In this document: piece by piece, positions 16,930 through 26,559 of the stretch
Numbering within the stretch: the first letter of the stretch is position 1
Layout: every line of letters begins with the position of its first letter
The notes under the pieces: model-generated
Database searches by the model: none
Seen by the model: the letters and a program-made list of their open reading frames with translations, nothing else
Told to the model about the DNA's origin: nothing
Assembly: GCA_047611265.1 (NCBI GenBank)
Contig: JBLFWM010000002.1
Location: 138,131 to 202,130 of the forward strand
Direction of reading: 5' to 3'
From: GCA-2698665 sp047611265
Lineage (GTDB): Bacteria; Pseudomonadota; Gammaproteobacteria; GCA-002705445; GCA-002716945
Length of the DNA stretch: 64,000 bases
Position numbers and translations under genes: made by a program

Positions 16930-18916
16930 AAAGCCCACCTTCTTCTATGATTTTAATATTTAAATCAAGAGCTTTTTGATATTTTGATCCTGGGTTAGTT
17001 CCAAGAATAAGAGCATGAGTTTTTTTAGAAACCGAGGTTGATATATTTCCACCTTTCAACTTGATTCTTTCCTCAATTTCTTTCCTTTTATAATTATCAA
17101 AAACTCCAGTTACAACAAAAGTCATGCCATTATATTCTTGAAAAATACCTACCTCTTCGTAAATTATACGGATACCATTCTTTATAAGTTTTGAAATATT
17201 ATTCTTATTTTTCTGTAATTTAAAAAATTTATAAATATTCTCACCAACAATTGGACCAATATCTTTTATAATTTCAAGTTGAGTCCTATCAGTATTCATT
17301 AAGGCCTCAATGGTAGAAAAATTTTTTGCTAACACTCTTGCCGTTGATGTTCCCACCTCTCTGATACCCAGGGAATATAGAAACCTATCAAAACCTATAT
17401 TTTTAGACTTATCTATAGAATCAATTAAATTTGTAGAAGATTTTAACGCCATCCTATCTAAATTCAAGAGTGACTTAATATCTAAAATATATAAATCTGT
17501 ATAATTTTTAATTACTTCATTATTAACCAGCGTTTCAATTAAACTTTCACCCAACCCTGAAATATTCATAGCTTTTCGAGAAGCAAAATGTTGTATTGAC
17601 TGCATAACTTGTGGCGAACAATTATATTCATTAGGACACTTATATGTTGATTGGTCAGGTATTTTTATAAGATCAGTTTCGCAAGACGGACATTTTTTTG
17701 GCATAATAATTTTTGTAGATTTTTTTCTATCAATTATTGATACTCTATCAATTTCAGGAATAACATCTCCTGCTCTTTTCACATAAACAGTGTCATTAAT
17801 TCTGATATCCTTTCGAATAATCTCGTCCATATTATGAAGGCTAGCTCTACTGACCAGGACGCCGCCAATATTTATTGGTTTCAGTTCTGCCACAGGCGTA
17901 ATTACTCCAGTTCTTCCAACTTGGAATGTGACATCATCCAGATTAGTAACTGCTTCAGCTGATATAAATTTATAAGCAATTGCCCATTTTGGGGCCTTTG
18001 CAGTAAAACCTAGTAATTTTTGTGATTCATAGTCGTTCACTTTATAAACTATTCCATCTATCTCATAACCCAAAGTATCTCTAATAGAAATAATATAACT
18101 GTAATAATCTTTTGCAGTTTCAAGATTTGAGACTGATTTATTTAATTCGCAAATTGGTAACCCATAAGACTTAATTCTCTCAAGCGAACCTATATGAGTT
18201 CTATCACCTAACAAGCTAGCATCCATAACCCCATGAAAGTAAATTTGCAAATTACGTTTTGATGCAACTGAAGGATCTAGCTGTCTAATAGTACCCGCAG
18301 CTACATTTCTTGGATTAGCAAATATTTTTTCTTTAGCTGAGACAAGGGTCTTGTTGAGCTTATTGAAATCATGAATAGTCATATAAATTTCAGCTCGCAA
18401 CATAAGTATCTTGGGTACATCAGTAGCAGTTATTTTTAAAGGAAGAGATTTTATTGTTTTAACATTAGCAGTAACATCTTCTCCGGTTTCTCCATCACCT
18501 CTTGTTACGGCTGAGTGATATACACCATTCTTATAGGTTACACTAATTGCTAGTCCATCAAATTTTGGTTCTGCGGAAAGAATGATATTTTTATCATTTA
18601 AATCTTTTTGCAACCTTGTGTAAAATTCATCAAAATCATTATTATCAGAAGCATTACTTAAAGATAACATTGCATTTTTATGCTTAATTTTATTAAATCC
18701 ACCCAATAGTTTTGCCCCTACCCTCTGTGTTGGAGAATCATTAAATATTAATTTTGGATATTTTTTTTCAAGCTCTTTGAGCTTAGAGTATAAAATATCA
18801 TATTCAGAATCAAGAATCTTGGGTTTATCCAAAGTATGATAAAGGTGATTATGATCATTAATTGCATCAATGAGTGATCTAACCTCTGTCTTTAATGATG
18901 ATATATCAATTGGCAT
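16916..18916 (-). CDS. ligA: NAD-dependent DNA ligase LigA
   Basis: LigA seals nicks during replication and repair using NAD. The 666-residue protein is full length: domain Ia, adenylation domain with K118-F-D-G, OB fold, a four-cysteine zinc finger (C-P-S-C, later C-P-N-E-Y-N-C), helix-hairpin-helix repeats and a C-terminal BRCT domain (about 590-666). It follows smc after four bases. In most Gammaproteobacteria with this order, zipA stands between the two; here it does not. Confidence 0.97.
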   Translation of the reverse strand: MPIDISSLKTEVRSLIDAINDHNHLYHTLDKPKILDSEYDILYSKLKELEKKYPKLIFNDSPTQRVGAKLLGGFNKIKHKNAMLSLSNASDNNDFDEFYTRLQKDLNDKNIILSAEPKFDGLAISVTYKNGVYHSAVTRGDGETGEDVTANVKTIKSLPLKITATDVPKILMLRAEIYMTIHDFNKLNKTLVSAKEKIFANPRNVAAGTIRQLDPSVASKRNLQIYFHGVMDASLLGDRTHIGSLERIKSYGLPICELNKSVSNLETAKDYYSYIISIRDTLGYEIDGIVYKVNDYESQKLLGFTAKAPKWAIAYKFISAEAVTNLDDVTFQVGRTGVITPVAELKPINIGGVLVSRASLHNMDEIIRKDIRINDTVYVKRAGDVIPEIDRVSIIDRKKSTKIIMPKKCPSCETDLIKIPDQSTYKCPNEYNCSPQVMQSIQHFASRKAMNISGLGESLIETLVNNEVIKNYTDLYILDIKSLLNLDRMALKSSTNLIDSIDKSKNIGFDRFLYSLGIREVGTSTARVLAKNFSTIEALMNTDRTQLEIIKDIGPIVGENIYKFFKLQKNKNNISKLIKNGIRIIYEEVGIFQEYNGMTFVVTGVFDNYKRKEIEERIKLKGGNISTSVSKKTHALILGTNPGSKYQKALDLNIKIIEEGGLSKLL

Positions 18917-18920
18917 TACA

Positions 18921-21755
18921 CTAGTTAGGTTGATTTATATTTCCAGACAAAGATTGTTTATTAGCTGTTAAATTTACAGCCTCACCAACATTAACAGACA
19001 CAAGTTTAGAAACACCTGGCTCTCGCATAGTTACACCTGATAAAATATCTGCAAGTTCCATTGTTGATTTATTATGTGTAATAAAAATAAACTGCACTGT
19101 CTCAGCCATTTCTTTAACTACACTGCAAAATCTAGCATTATTAGCTTCATCTAATGGAGCATCTACTTCGTCTAATAAGCAGAAAGGAGCGGGGTTTATC
19201 TTAAAAATTGAAAATACAAATGCTATACCTACTCCTGCTTTTTCACCACCAGAAAGTAGATTAATATTTTTAATTAATTTTCCAGGTGGTCTTGCCATTA
19301 TTGATACACCTGTATTCAATAAATCATTATCAGTCATTTCCAGGTAAGCTTTTCCCCCACCAAATATCTTAGTGAAGTAATTATTTAAATTATTATTAAT
19401 TTGATCAAAAATATCTTTAAATTTAACTTTAGTCTCATTATCAATAGTTTTAATTGCACCCTCAAGAGTAGCAACAGATTTCGATAAATCATCATATTGG
19501 TTATCAAGGTAGACTTTTCTTTCTTGTTGATCTTTTAATTCATCAATGGCAGCTAAATTTATAGCTCCTAGTACATTAACTTTAGACTGAACCCTGGATA
19601 TCTCTTTCTCAATAGACTCAATACTGTCAGAATCTGACGTTTTATTGAGGGCATTTTCAATCTCCAAAACAGGAATATCTGAATTGTCTTTCAAAGAATT
19701 ACGTTGAGCTGTTTTCTGACTAAGCGATATTTTCATTGACTCCAATCTTTCTCTCAGGTCAGATATAATAATATTAATATCATTTTTATCAGATTCAAAT
19801 CCAGATGTTTTCTTATCTAATAGAGTTAAAGAATCCCTAATTTCAGCTAAACCTGTCTCTTTGTTCTTCTTATCATTAAGTAGTTGCTTTAATAAGTTTT
19901 GCATATCAGAAGATGGTTTCATGGGCGTTGAATCATTAGACAAGAGTGTTAATTTCCTATCTTCCAAATCAACCTTGTCACGATTAATTCTAGCAAGATT
20001 CTCATCTGCAGCTATCTGTTCTGAGAGTAATGATGAAATTGAAATATTTAAATCATTTTGAGACTTTTGAAGCTCCTCAGATTTCCAAATAACTTTATCT
20101 ATGATCTGCTTAAATTCTATTCTTTCTTTCTCAAGCTTAATTTTCTTTTCATTATCAGCATGAATTTCTAATTGAAGAGAATTTAATGATTCTTTAGCTA
20201 CAGAAATAGATGACTGGTAATCATTGATTTTATGCTTAATATCCGCAATCTCATCTTCTTGAGATCTAATTAAAATTTTAATCTTTTTTATTAAACTCTT
20301 TAAATTATCTGCAATATATCTAATTGAAGATGGTAATATTTTAAATAGCTTATCATTACTACTGTTAAGAGATTCCGACCTCTCTACATCAACTAACATT
20401 GAGGATATTTTTTCCTGTATGTCGTTTGCGGTACTCATGATTATATTCTTATCAGATAAATTTTGATCGTCATCAATCGTATATGATTCTAATATTTTTA
20501 ATCTCTTCGTTAAAAGTTCAATAGATTTTTCTGACGCCCTAATTTTGGTTTTCTCAATTTCTTGTTTATTTTTTGTCTCTGATTGAGAAGAAATAAAGTT
20601 ATTAAAAGATGTTTGCCAATTTTGTAATGCAAAATTAGACGCAGATTTTTCTTCATTTAGCAGGGTTAGCTCATCAGTTACATTCTTTAGCTTTATCTTT
20701 TTTTCTTGAACAACACTATCTAAATTCTTAATTCTTAAACCTTCTTTTTCTTGTTCTTCTTTTAGAGATGTTATATTTAATACAAGTTCATCTATAGATT
20801 TTTGTCTTGAAAATTCAGATTCTTGGGAATGTTCAATATCTTTTTCACATTTTGCTATCTCGCTTCCTATATGATAAAAATCAGCTTGTGCTGTATTAAA
20901 TATCTCCTGCTTTGCGCTCCTTTGAAGTCTAGTTTCCTCGATTAACTTATCTTTATTGGTTAGCAATGATTTTTGCTTTTCGTGCTCAATATTGGATTTA
21001 CTAATATTTTTATCTAGTTCCATAATTTCTAAATTATAGTTATTCCACTTAAGACTTAGTAAACTTAATTTCAAGCTTCTTTCCGTATTTTTTAATTCTT
21101 TATAATCATTTGCTGCTTTAGCTTGCCTCTCAAGCTTATTCAATTGGGAAGAGATTTCTTTCATTACATCGTTTAATCTATTTAAATTATCTTTCGTATG
21201 TTTTAGCCTAAGTTCTGTTTCTCTTCTTTTTTCCTTATATTTACTAATTCCCGCGGCCTCTTCTAGATATGTTCGTAGCTCTTCTGGTTTTGACTCAACC
21301 AATCTTGAAATCATTCCCTGTTCAATAATTGCATAACTACGCGGACCTAATCCTGTGCCCAAAAAGACTTCTCTGATATCTTTTCTTCTACACCTAGTAT
21401 TATTTAAAGAGTAATTGGAGACGCCATCTCTAGAAACTTCCCTACGTATCACTATTTCACTAAATTTGGCAAATTTAGCATCTAGAGTATTATTTTCATT
21501 ATCAAAATATAATTCTATAAATGCCTTGCTGACTTCTGGCCTTGATGATGATCCTGAAAATATAACATCATCCATGGACTCTCCACGAAGATTTCTGGCT
21601 GATGATTCACCCATGACCCATCGTATTGCGTCAATAATATTTGATTTTCCACAACCATTAGGTCCAATTATACCTGTTAAATTACTCGGGAAAGATAAGA
21701 CCGTTGGATCCACAAATGTTTTGAAACCAGCCAATTTAATTTTTGATAGACGCAT
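18921..21755 (-). CDS. smc: Chromosome segregation ATPase SMC, apparently hinge-less
   Basis: SMC holds and compacts chromosome arms together with ScpA/B. Both ATPase halves are intact: Walker A G-P-N-G-C-G-K-S-N (31-39), signature L-S-G-G-E-K-A-G (834-841) and Walker B L-L-D-E-V-D-A-P (860-867). The protein is only 944 residues against about 1150-1190. From residue 340 to 634 there is not one glycine, and the stretch reads as charged, Lys/Glu/Ser/Leu-rich coiled coil; the glycine-rich hinge domain normally in the middle cannot be found. Only about 425-500 breaks the coil. The frame is unbroken, so this is no pseudogene by appearance. RecN- or Rad50-like identity is less likely given the terminal motifs. 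Confidence 0.88.
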   Translation of the reverse strand: MRLSKIKLAGFKTFVDPTVLSFPSNLTGIIGPNGCGKSNIIDAIRWVMGESSARNLRGESMDDVIFSGSSSRPEVSKAFIELYFDNENNTLDAKFAKFSEIVIRREVSRDGVSNYSLNNTRCRRKDIREVFLGTGLGPRSYAIIEQGMISRLVESKPEELRTYLEEAAGISKYKEKRRETELRLKHTKDNLNRLNDVMKEISSQLNKLERQAKAANDYKELKNTERSLKLSLLSLKWNNYNLEIMELDKNISKSNIEHEKQKSLLTNKDKLIEETRLQRSAKQEIFNTAQADFYHIGSEIAKCEKDIEHSQESEFSRQKSIDELVLNITSLKEEQEKEGLRIKNLDSVVQEKKIKLKNVTDELTLLNEEKSASNFALQNWQTSFNNFISSQSETKNKQEIEKTKIRASEKSIELLTKRLKILESYTIDDDQNLSDKNIIMSTANDIQEKISSMLVDVERSESLNSSNDKLFKILPSSIRYIADNLKSLIKKIKILIRSQEDEIADIKHKINDYQSSISVAKESLNSLQLEIHADNEKKIKLEKERIEFKQIIDKVIWKSEELQKSQNDLNISISSLLSEQIAADENLARINRDKVDLEDRKLTLLSNDSTPMKPSSDMQNLLKQLLNDKKNKETGLAEIRDSLTLLDKKTSGFESDKNDINIIISDLRERLESMKISLSQKTAQRNSLKDNSDIPVLEIENALNKTSDSDSIESIEKEISRVQSKVNVLGAINLAAIDELKDQQERKVYLDNQYDDLSKSVATLEGAIKTIDNETKVKFKDIFDQINNNLNNYFTKIFGGGKAYLEMTDNDLLNTGVSIMARPPGKLIKNINLLSGGEKAGVGIAFVFSIFKINPAPFCLLDEVDAPLDEANNARFCSVVKEMAETVQFIFITHNKSTMELADILSGVTMREPGVSKLVSVNVGEAVNLTANKQSLSGNINQPN

Positions 21756-21791
21756 AGAAATCCCTTAAATAGATTATAATATTATCTTAGG

Positions 21792-21797
21792 TATAAT
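21792..21797 (+). promoter_or_regulatory. Likely -10 box for queF
   Basis: A perfect TATAAT lies 21 bases before the queF start, in the 62-bp gap between the divergent smc and queF genes. The predicted transcript starts only a few bases ahead of the AGGAG ribosome site (21807-21811). No good -35 box is seen at 16-18 bp; TTAAAT is 21 bp upstream. A second TATAAT stands at 21775-21780. Confidence 0.45.
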
Positions 21798-21817
21798 ACT
21801 ACTATCAGGAGAAAACA

Positions 21818-22204
21818 ATGATGAAATCAAAAAATAAAATTTTAGATGTATTTGAGAACCCTCATGTAAAGGAAGACTACCTGATAACAATGGAAATACC
21901 TGAGTTTACCTGCTTGTGTCCATTGACAGGTCAGCCAGATTTTGCTGAATTTATTATAAACTATGTACCAGACAAGCTATGTGTTGAATTAAAGTCTATC
22001 AAGCTATATATGGGCTCTTTTAGAGATGTTGGAGCATTTCATGAAGATAATACTAATAATGTTTTAAAAGATATATCAACTTTAATTAAGCCTAGATACA
22101 TATCTGTTATAGGTTATTGGAAAGTTAGGGGTGGCATAATAACAACGATTACCACTAAGAATATTAAAAGAGGCTGGAAAGATAAAAATAATATTCTGAT
22201 CTAA
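21818..22204 (+). CDS. queF: NADPH-dependent preQ0 reductase QueF, unimodular type
   Basis: QueF reduces the nitrile preQ0 to the amine preQ1 in queuosine synthesis. The 128-residue protein has catalytic Cys34 and Asp41 in C-P-L-T-G-Q-P-D-F-A and the substrate pair H75-E76 in A-F-H-E-D-N. This is the short T-fold form; E. coli and many relatives have a double-length version. AGGAG six bases upstream fixes the first of the two ATGs. tgt and queA, the next pathway steps, lie at 37.7-39.9 kb. Confidence 0.93.
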   Translation: MMKSKNKILDVFENPHVKEDYLITMEIPEFTCLCPLTGQPDFAEFIINYVPDKLCVELKSIKLYMGSFRDVGAFHEDNTNNVLKDISTLIKPRYISVIGYWKVRGGIITTITTKNIKRGWKDKNNILI

Positions 22205-22207
22205 GAA

Positions 22208-23059
22208 ATGAAACTATTTAACCTGCCTCTCTTTTTTATTATTATATTAATCCATTCTTCTAAAGTAGTGGAAGCATCTGATAACTTATACATAAACACT
22301 AAAGGTGGAGTTTATATTCATGAGATTAAGCAATATAATTCAAGTTCAGATATTTTTTTAAATAATCAGAAATTACTAACTGTAGAATATAAAGATAAAT
22401 ATTTTTTAATACATGCAATTCCATATGAAAGTGAATTAGGTCAAAACAACCTTGAGATAAAAATTAATAATAACATAAGTCATTTAAGCTTTAATGTTGA
22501 AGAAAAGACTTTTGATACTCAAAATATACATATTTCTTCAAAGTATATAAAGCCCAGCATTAATAACCAGAAAAGAATTAATCTAGAAAGAGAGAACCTC
22601 CGGGTAGCAAAAAATAATTGGTATGACGAAGTTCCAGATTTAAAATTTATTATTCCAGCTAATGGTACTATTACCGGAAGATTTGGTACAAAAAGATTTT
22701 ATAATGGCAAAGAAGGTAGTTTTCATAATGGTTTAGATGTTGCAGCAGAAAGAGGTTCTCCGATAATCTCTCCATCAAAAGGTAAGGTAATATTGACAGG
22801 CAATTATTATTATAACGGGAAATTTATACTCTTAGATCACGGTAAAGGGTTAAAAAGTATCTTTATCCATCTAGATGAGATATTGGTTAAAAAAGGACAA
22901 ATCATGAGCAAGGGTGACCTAATTGGAAAGATGGGTAATACCGGAAAATCAGCAGGCCCTCACTTGCATTGGTCTTTATTACTGAGTAAAACATATGTTG
23001 ATCCAGAGTATTTTCTAGACAACCAAATAATTGATTATTTTTCCTTGAAGGTTGAATGA
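22208..23059 (+). CDS. M23 (LytM-type) metallopeptidase, exported
   Basis: This is a zinc peptidoglycan endopeptidase of the LytM family acting in the envelope. A signal peptide covers about residues 1-23 (hydrophobic F-N-L-P-L-F-F-I-I-I-L-I, then V-E-A-S). The C-terminal domain keeps the zinc and catalytic residues: H173 and D177 (F-H-N-G-L-D), and H252-L-H254. The 100-residue middle part resembles the N-terminal domain common in stand-alone M23 proteins. It starts three bases after queF. The substrate (crosslink hydrolase or amidase activator) cannot be told. Confidence 0.87.
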   Translation: MKLFNLPLFFIIILIHSSKVVEASDNLYINTKGGVYIHEIKQYNSSSDIFLNNQKLLTVEYKDKYFLIHAIPYESELGQNNLEIKINNNISHLSFNVEEKTFDTQNIHISSKYIKPSINNQKRINLERENLRVAKNNWYDEVPDLKFIIPANGTITGRFGTKRFYNGKEGSFHNGLDVAAERGSPIISPSKGKVILTGNYYYNGKFILLDHGKGLKSIFIHLDEILVKKGQIMSKGDLIGKMGNTGKSAGPHLHWSLLLSKTYVDPEYFLDNQIIDYFSLKVE

Positions 23060-23101
23060 ATCCATAGCAGAATAGACTATATATTAAAAAGGAGGAGTAA
23101 A

Positions 23102-23374
23102 ATGCCACAATATGTAATAGAAAGAGAAATTCCAGGAGCAGGTGACCTAGAACAAGCTGATTTACAGGGTATTTCACAAAAATCATGTGGAATATTAAAG
23201 GATATGGGGACAGGAATTGAATGGGTTCATAGCTATGTAACAGGCGATAAAGTTTACTGCGTGTATAATGCAGAAAACGAAGATCTTATAAAGCAACATG
23301 CTTCAACAGGTGGATTTCCTGCAAATAAAATATCTGAAGTTAAAAATATGATCAGTCCTAAGACTGCAGAATAA
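23102..23374 (+). CDS. DUF4242 family small protein
   Basis: A 90-residue soluble protein with the DUF4242 pattern: Y-V-I-E-R-E-I-P-G-A near the start, then a Cys-containing helix, W-V-H-S-Y-V-T-G-D-K-V-Y-C-V-Y and the end region H-A-S-T-G-G-F-P-A-N-K-I. The fold is a small dimeric ferredoxin-like barrel; some members bind metal, but the function is unknown. It has the strongest ribosome site seen here (AAGGAGG, six bases before ATG) and a strong terminator, suggesting high expression as a single unit or as the tail of queF-M23. Confidence 0.82.
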   Translation: MPQYVIEREIPGAGDLEQADLQGISQKSCGILKDMGTGIEWVHSYVTGDKVYCVYNAENEDLIKQHASTGGFPANKISEVKNMISPKTAE

Positions 23375-23397
23375 TAATATAACTAAAGTTATCTGAA

Positions 23398-23428
23398 TAA
23401 AAACCCATTCATTCGAATGGGTTTTTTT
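23398..23428. terminator. Bidirectional intrinsic terminator, DUF4242 / der
   Basis: A perfect 10-bp stem (AAACCCATTC 23401-23410 with GAATGGGTTT 23415-23424, loop ATTC) is followed by T7 on the plus strand and by T-rich sequence on the minus strand. It can end both converging transcripts. Its right half is the end of the der reading frame. Confidence 0.9.
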
Positions 23429-24719
23429 GTTTAGACAGCGTTATTCTTAAAGGGACTCCAACTAACTTTAATTTAGCAATAAAAAAATTTTTCAAATACT
23501 TTTCATAAGAAGTTGGTAGCTTGTCAGTTTGATTACCAAAAATAATAATTGATAGAGAATCAGATTTTGCTTGTTGTGCAAATTTTAATCTAATTCTTCG
23601 ATTATTAACCATAGGAGGCTGATGCTCTTCTAAAGCTTGGTTTAATATCTCAGTTAATAAAGATGATTTATATCTTTTGTATATGGAATAGGAAATATTA
23701 CTAATCGTATAAAGTAGTTTTTTAATATTTTGATTACTAATTGCTGATATTAAAATTATTGAGGCATTATCTACAATATTAGAAAAATATTCTAATTCTT
23801 GTTTTAGCTCTTTAATTTCATGCTTTGATTTTGTATCAATTTTATTGAGCACTATTATAAAAGCCTTGTTATACTTTTTTATAATATTAAGTATAATTTT
23901 ATCTTGTTTAGTAATACCCTCTTCAGCATCTATCATAAATACACATATGTCTGTTGTTTTGATAGTTTCCAGAGTTGACCCAATGCTGAATTTTTGCAAC
24001 GTAGTGATTGTTTTAGACTTTCTTGTAATTCCAGCAGTGTCATATAATAAGAAGTTATTATCTTTAAATTTAAAAGGTATTTCAATTGCGTCAAGTGTTG
24101 TTCCGGCAATATCAGAGATAATCATTCTTTCTTCATGAAGTATTGTGTTTATAAGTGTTGATTTACCAGCATTTGGTTTGCCAATAATAGAGATTCTTCT
24201 AAAAATATCTTTTTCTACATATGTTTTAGATGAGCCAACGCTAGATATTTTTTCTTTTAATTCATTTAAGCCAATATTATTTTTTGCTGATATAACGAAT
24301 ACTTCGCTCATACCCAATTCATAAAACTCACTTATTGGCTGTGATTTTTTTGTTAAGTCACACTTATTGATAAGTAGAACAGTCTTCCTATCAAGCTTTC
24401 GTAACATCTTACATATTTCATGATCTTGATTAGTAAGACCATCTGCTGCAGATACAACAAATAATATTAGTTTTGCTTGTGAAATTGATTTCAATACCTT
24501 GTCTATGATGAGCTGACTGAATTGATCAGCTTCTTCTGGGATTCCACCAGTATCTTCTATGTATATAGTTTTACCATTTAACTCTATATAGCCAGAATTA
24601 ACATCTCTGGTTACACCATGGTAATTTATAACTAAAGCTTTTCTGGCTTTAGTTAGTTTATTGAATAGTAGTGATTTACCTACATTTGTTCTGCCGACAA
24701 TGGCAATGCTTTCATTCAT
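23409..24719 (-). CDS. der: Ribosome-assembly GTPase Der (EngA)
   Basis: Der is a double-GTPase needed for 50S subunit assembly. The 436-residue protein has two G domains in tandem (G1 motifs G-R-T-N-V-G-K-S near 8-15 and G-K-P-N-A-G-K-S-T near 182), both with N-K-C-D or N-K-I-D, and a C-terminal KH-like domain (about 350-436). The stop codon and last codons lie in the stem of a bidirectional terminator. It is the last gene of hisS-yfgM-bamB-der, as in E. coli. Confidence 0.96.
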   Translation of the reverse strand: MNESIAIVGRTNVGKSLLFNKLTKARKALVINYHGVTRDVNSGYIELNGKTIYIEDTGGIPEEADQFSQLIIDKVLKSISQAKLILFVVSAADGLTNQDHEICKMLRKLDRKTVLLINKCDLTKKSQPISEFYELGMSEVFVISAKNNIGLNELKEKISSVGSSKTYVEKDIFRRISIIGKPNAGKSTLINTILHEERMIISDIAGTTLDAIEIPFKFKDNNFLLYDTAGITRKSKTITTLQKFSIGSTLETIKTTDICVFMIDAEEGITKQDKIILNIIKKYNKAFIIVLNKIDTKSKHEIKELKQELEYFSNIVDNASIILISAISNQNIKKLLYTISNISYSIYKRYKSSLLTEILNQALEEHQPPMVNNRRIRLKFAQQAKSDSLSIIIFGNQTDKLPTSYEKYLKNFFIAKLKLVGVPLRITLSKQKNPFE

Positions 24720-24727
24720 TGGTAAAA

Positions 24728-25939
24728 TTAATCAATCTTAATTGCGTTGAGTCTACCATTTTTACTAGTTATATAAAGTATTTTATTAGTTAATACTCCT
24801 TTAACTTGATTATCAATGTCATCAACCACCTTAACCAATGACAAAATTTTTCCTTGGGTTTTATCAATAACCATAACATGACCTTTTGTAGAAATATTAA
24901 TGATATATTTATCGCCAGAGAAGGACTGGGTTCCTATTAAATTATTTTCTAATTTTAACTTCCACTTAGTAAAACCAGAAAATCTATCCAGGGCAAATAT
25001 ATAACCTTTGCTGTCTGCAACATACACATTATCTTCGTCAATAGTAATATTTGATAATACAGACATTGGCTTGGACCAAATTAAGTTACCATTAAAAGCA
25101 TCAACCGAAACAAGATTTCCTTGAAAAGAACCAACAAATACAACACCATCTTTAACAAAAGGTGTCATCTCAATATCCCGCAGAGACTCAAGTTCATTGC
25201 GGCCTGATCTTGGTGAAATTAATATAAGCCAATTTAGTTTTCCAGTATTTTTTTTAAGAGAAATTAAATTACCATCATCTCTTGCTATAAATAAATTATT
25301 ATTTAAATTAACTATTGGTCCTGAGCCTTTCACACTCAAAGGAATATTTCTGCCTTTATAATTCCACTCAATTTTTGAATTTTCAATATTTATAGCTACA
25401 GTATTGCCATCATCTAGTTTGATAAACATTAAGTTGTCTATGCCAAGTCCCGGGGAAGCAACTTCGCTAAGAAGCTGGATAAGCAAATCTGGCTCAATAG
25501 AAGATTTCTGAAATAGAGAAATGATGTCAAGTTTATCAAAAAATTCATAAGAAGAGGTTAAGCTATCTATCTTGTATCCATAATATTTTCCATCATTAGT
25601 ACCAAAAAAAAGCATATCATTGTGGAGGGTCAATCCAGATGAAACATTTAGATCTAAATCATGAATCCATTTTATTTTTCCAGAAGACAAATCTATAGAT
25701 GTAATAAGACCCTCTGAATCAATTGTGTATGAATTATTTTCAGAAAATATAGGCTGTAAAGTACCAGTCTTAAAACTTCTCTCCTGACCAATGTCAGTTG
25801 ACCATAATAATTTCACACCAATACTTTGATATTCTTCTATCTGATTATTATTAAAATAAGCAAGAGTATTAGTAAGAGTATTCGTATACGAACAACTCGT
25901 GAAAAATAAAGATAAAATTATGAGTGTATATTTTTTCAT
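24728..25939 (-). CDS. bamB: Outer membrane assembly lipoprotein BamB
   Basis: BamB is a beta-propeller lipoprotein of the BAM complex that inserts outer-membrane proteins. A lipoprotein signal ends in F-F-T-S-C (Cys near residue 16); the rest is a series of PQQ-like blades with recurring G-x-I-x-x-L-D, W-x-x-x-L and G-x-L-x-A patterns. Length (403) fits. It lies between yfgM and der, with a two-base gap to yfgM. Confidence 0.92.
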   Translation of the reverse strand: MKKYTLIILSLFFTSCSYTNTLTNTLAYFNNNQIEEYQSIGVKLLWSTDIGQERSFKTGTLQPIFSENNSYTIDSEGLITSIDLSSGKIKWIHDLDLNVSSGLTLHNDMLFFGTNDGKYYGYKIDSLTSSYEFFDKLDIISLFQKSSIEPDLLIQLLSEVASPGLGIDNLMFIKLDDGNTVAINIENSKIEWNYKGRNIPLSVKGSGPIVNLNNNLFIARDDGNLISLKKNTGKLNWLILISPRSGRNELESLRDIEMTPFVKDGVVFVGSFQGNLVSVDAFNGNLIWSKPMSVLSNITIDEDNVYVADSKGYIFALDRFSGFTKWKLKLENNLIGTQSFSGDKYIINISTKGHVMVIDKTQGKILSLVKVVDDIDNQVKGVLTNKILYITSKNGRLNAIKID

Positions 25940-25941
25940 GT

Positions 25942-26559
25942 TTATTGTATTGAATTGAGTTTATTCTCAATAATTTTTCTATTATTTGGTGTTATTTCAA
26001 GCTTAAGACATGATTGATAATATGTTTTAGCTTTACTAATATCTGATTTTACATAACTGATATCTCCAAGCATCTCAACTAAAAGAGCGTTGCCACTGAA
26101 GTTTACTGCTGATGTAATAAATTTTTCCGCCTCATCATATTTCTTTTGCAAAATTAGTATGCGACTATATCTAATATTAGCAACCATCTGCATTTCTTTC
26201 GAGCTAGAGTTTTTTATTATCAAATTTAAAGTGTCTAATGACTCTATGTATTTTCCCTCATCATGATATATTTTTGCAACATATAGATTAATCATAGAGG
26301 TATATATATTGGAAGGATTATTTGCCTGATATTCTTTTGACAAAAGCATTACTTTTTCATACTTTTCATCTTGATAATCTTTTATAGCTTCTTCATATTT
26401 AAGTGACATTTCATACTGCTTATTAGCGTTTAAATCACTATAGTATTTAAATCCAAATACCAGAGCAGTTCCAAATAACAGCCCAAAAATAATATTTTTA
26501 TAGTTATCTTTAAACCATGAAATTAACTTATCTTCTTCTTCCGTATACTGGCTACTCAT
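25942..26559 (-). CDS. yfgM: YfgM family membrane-anchored TPR protein
   Basis: YfgM is an inner-membrane protein at the SecYEG translocon that works with PpiD in passing on exported proteins. The 205-residue sequence has a short cytoplasmic start, one transmembrane helix (about 21-42), then periplasmic tetratricopeptide-like helices. It stands between hisS (eight-base overlap) and bamB exactly as in E. coli, which supports the name more than the sequence alone does. Confidence 0.88.
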   Translation of the reverse strand: MSSQYTEEEDKLISWFKDNYKNIIFGLLFGTALVFGFKYYSDLNANKQYEMSLKYEEAIKDYQDEKYEKVMLLSKEYQANNPSNIYTSMINLYVAKIYHDEGKYIESLDTLNLIIKNSSSKEMQMVANIRYSRILILQKKYDEAEKFITSAVNFSGNALLVEMLGDISYVKSDISKAKTYYQSCLKLEITPNNRKIIENKLNSIQ

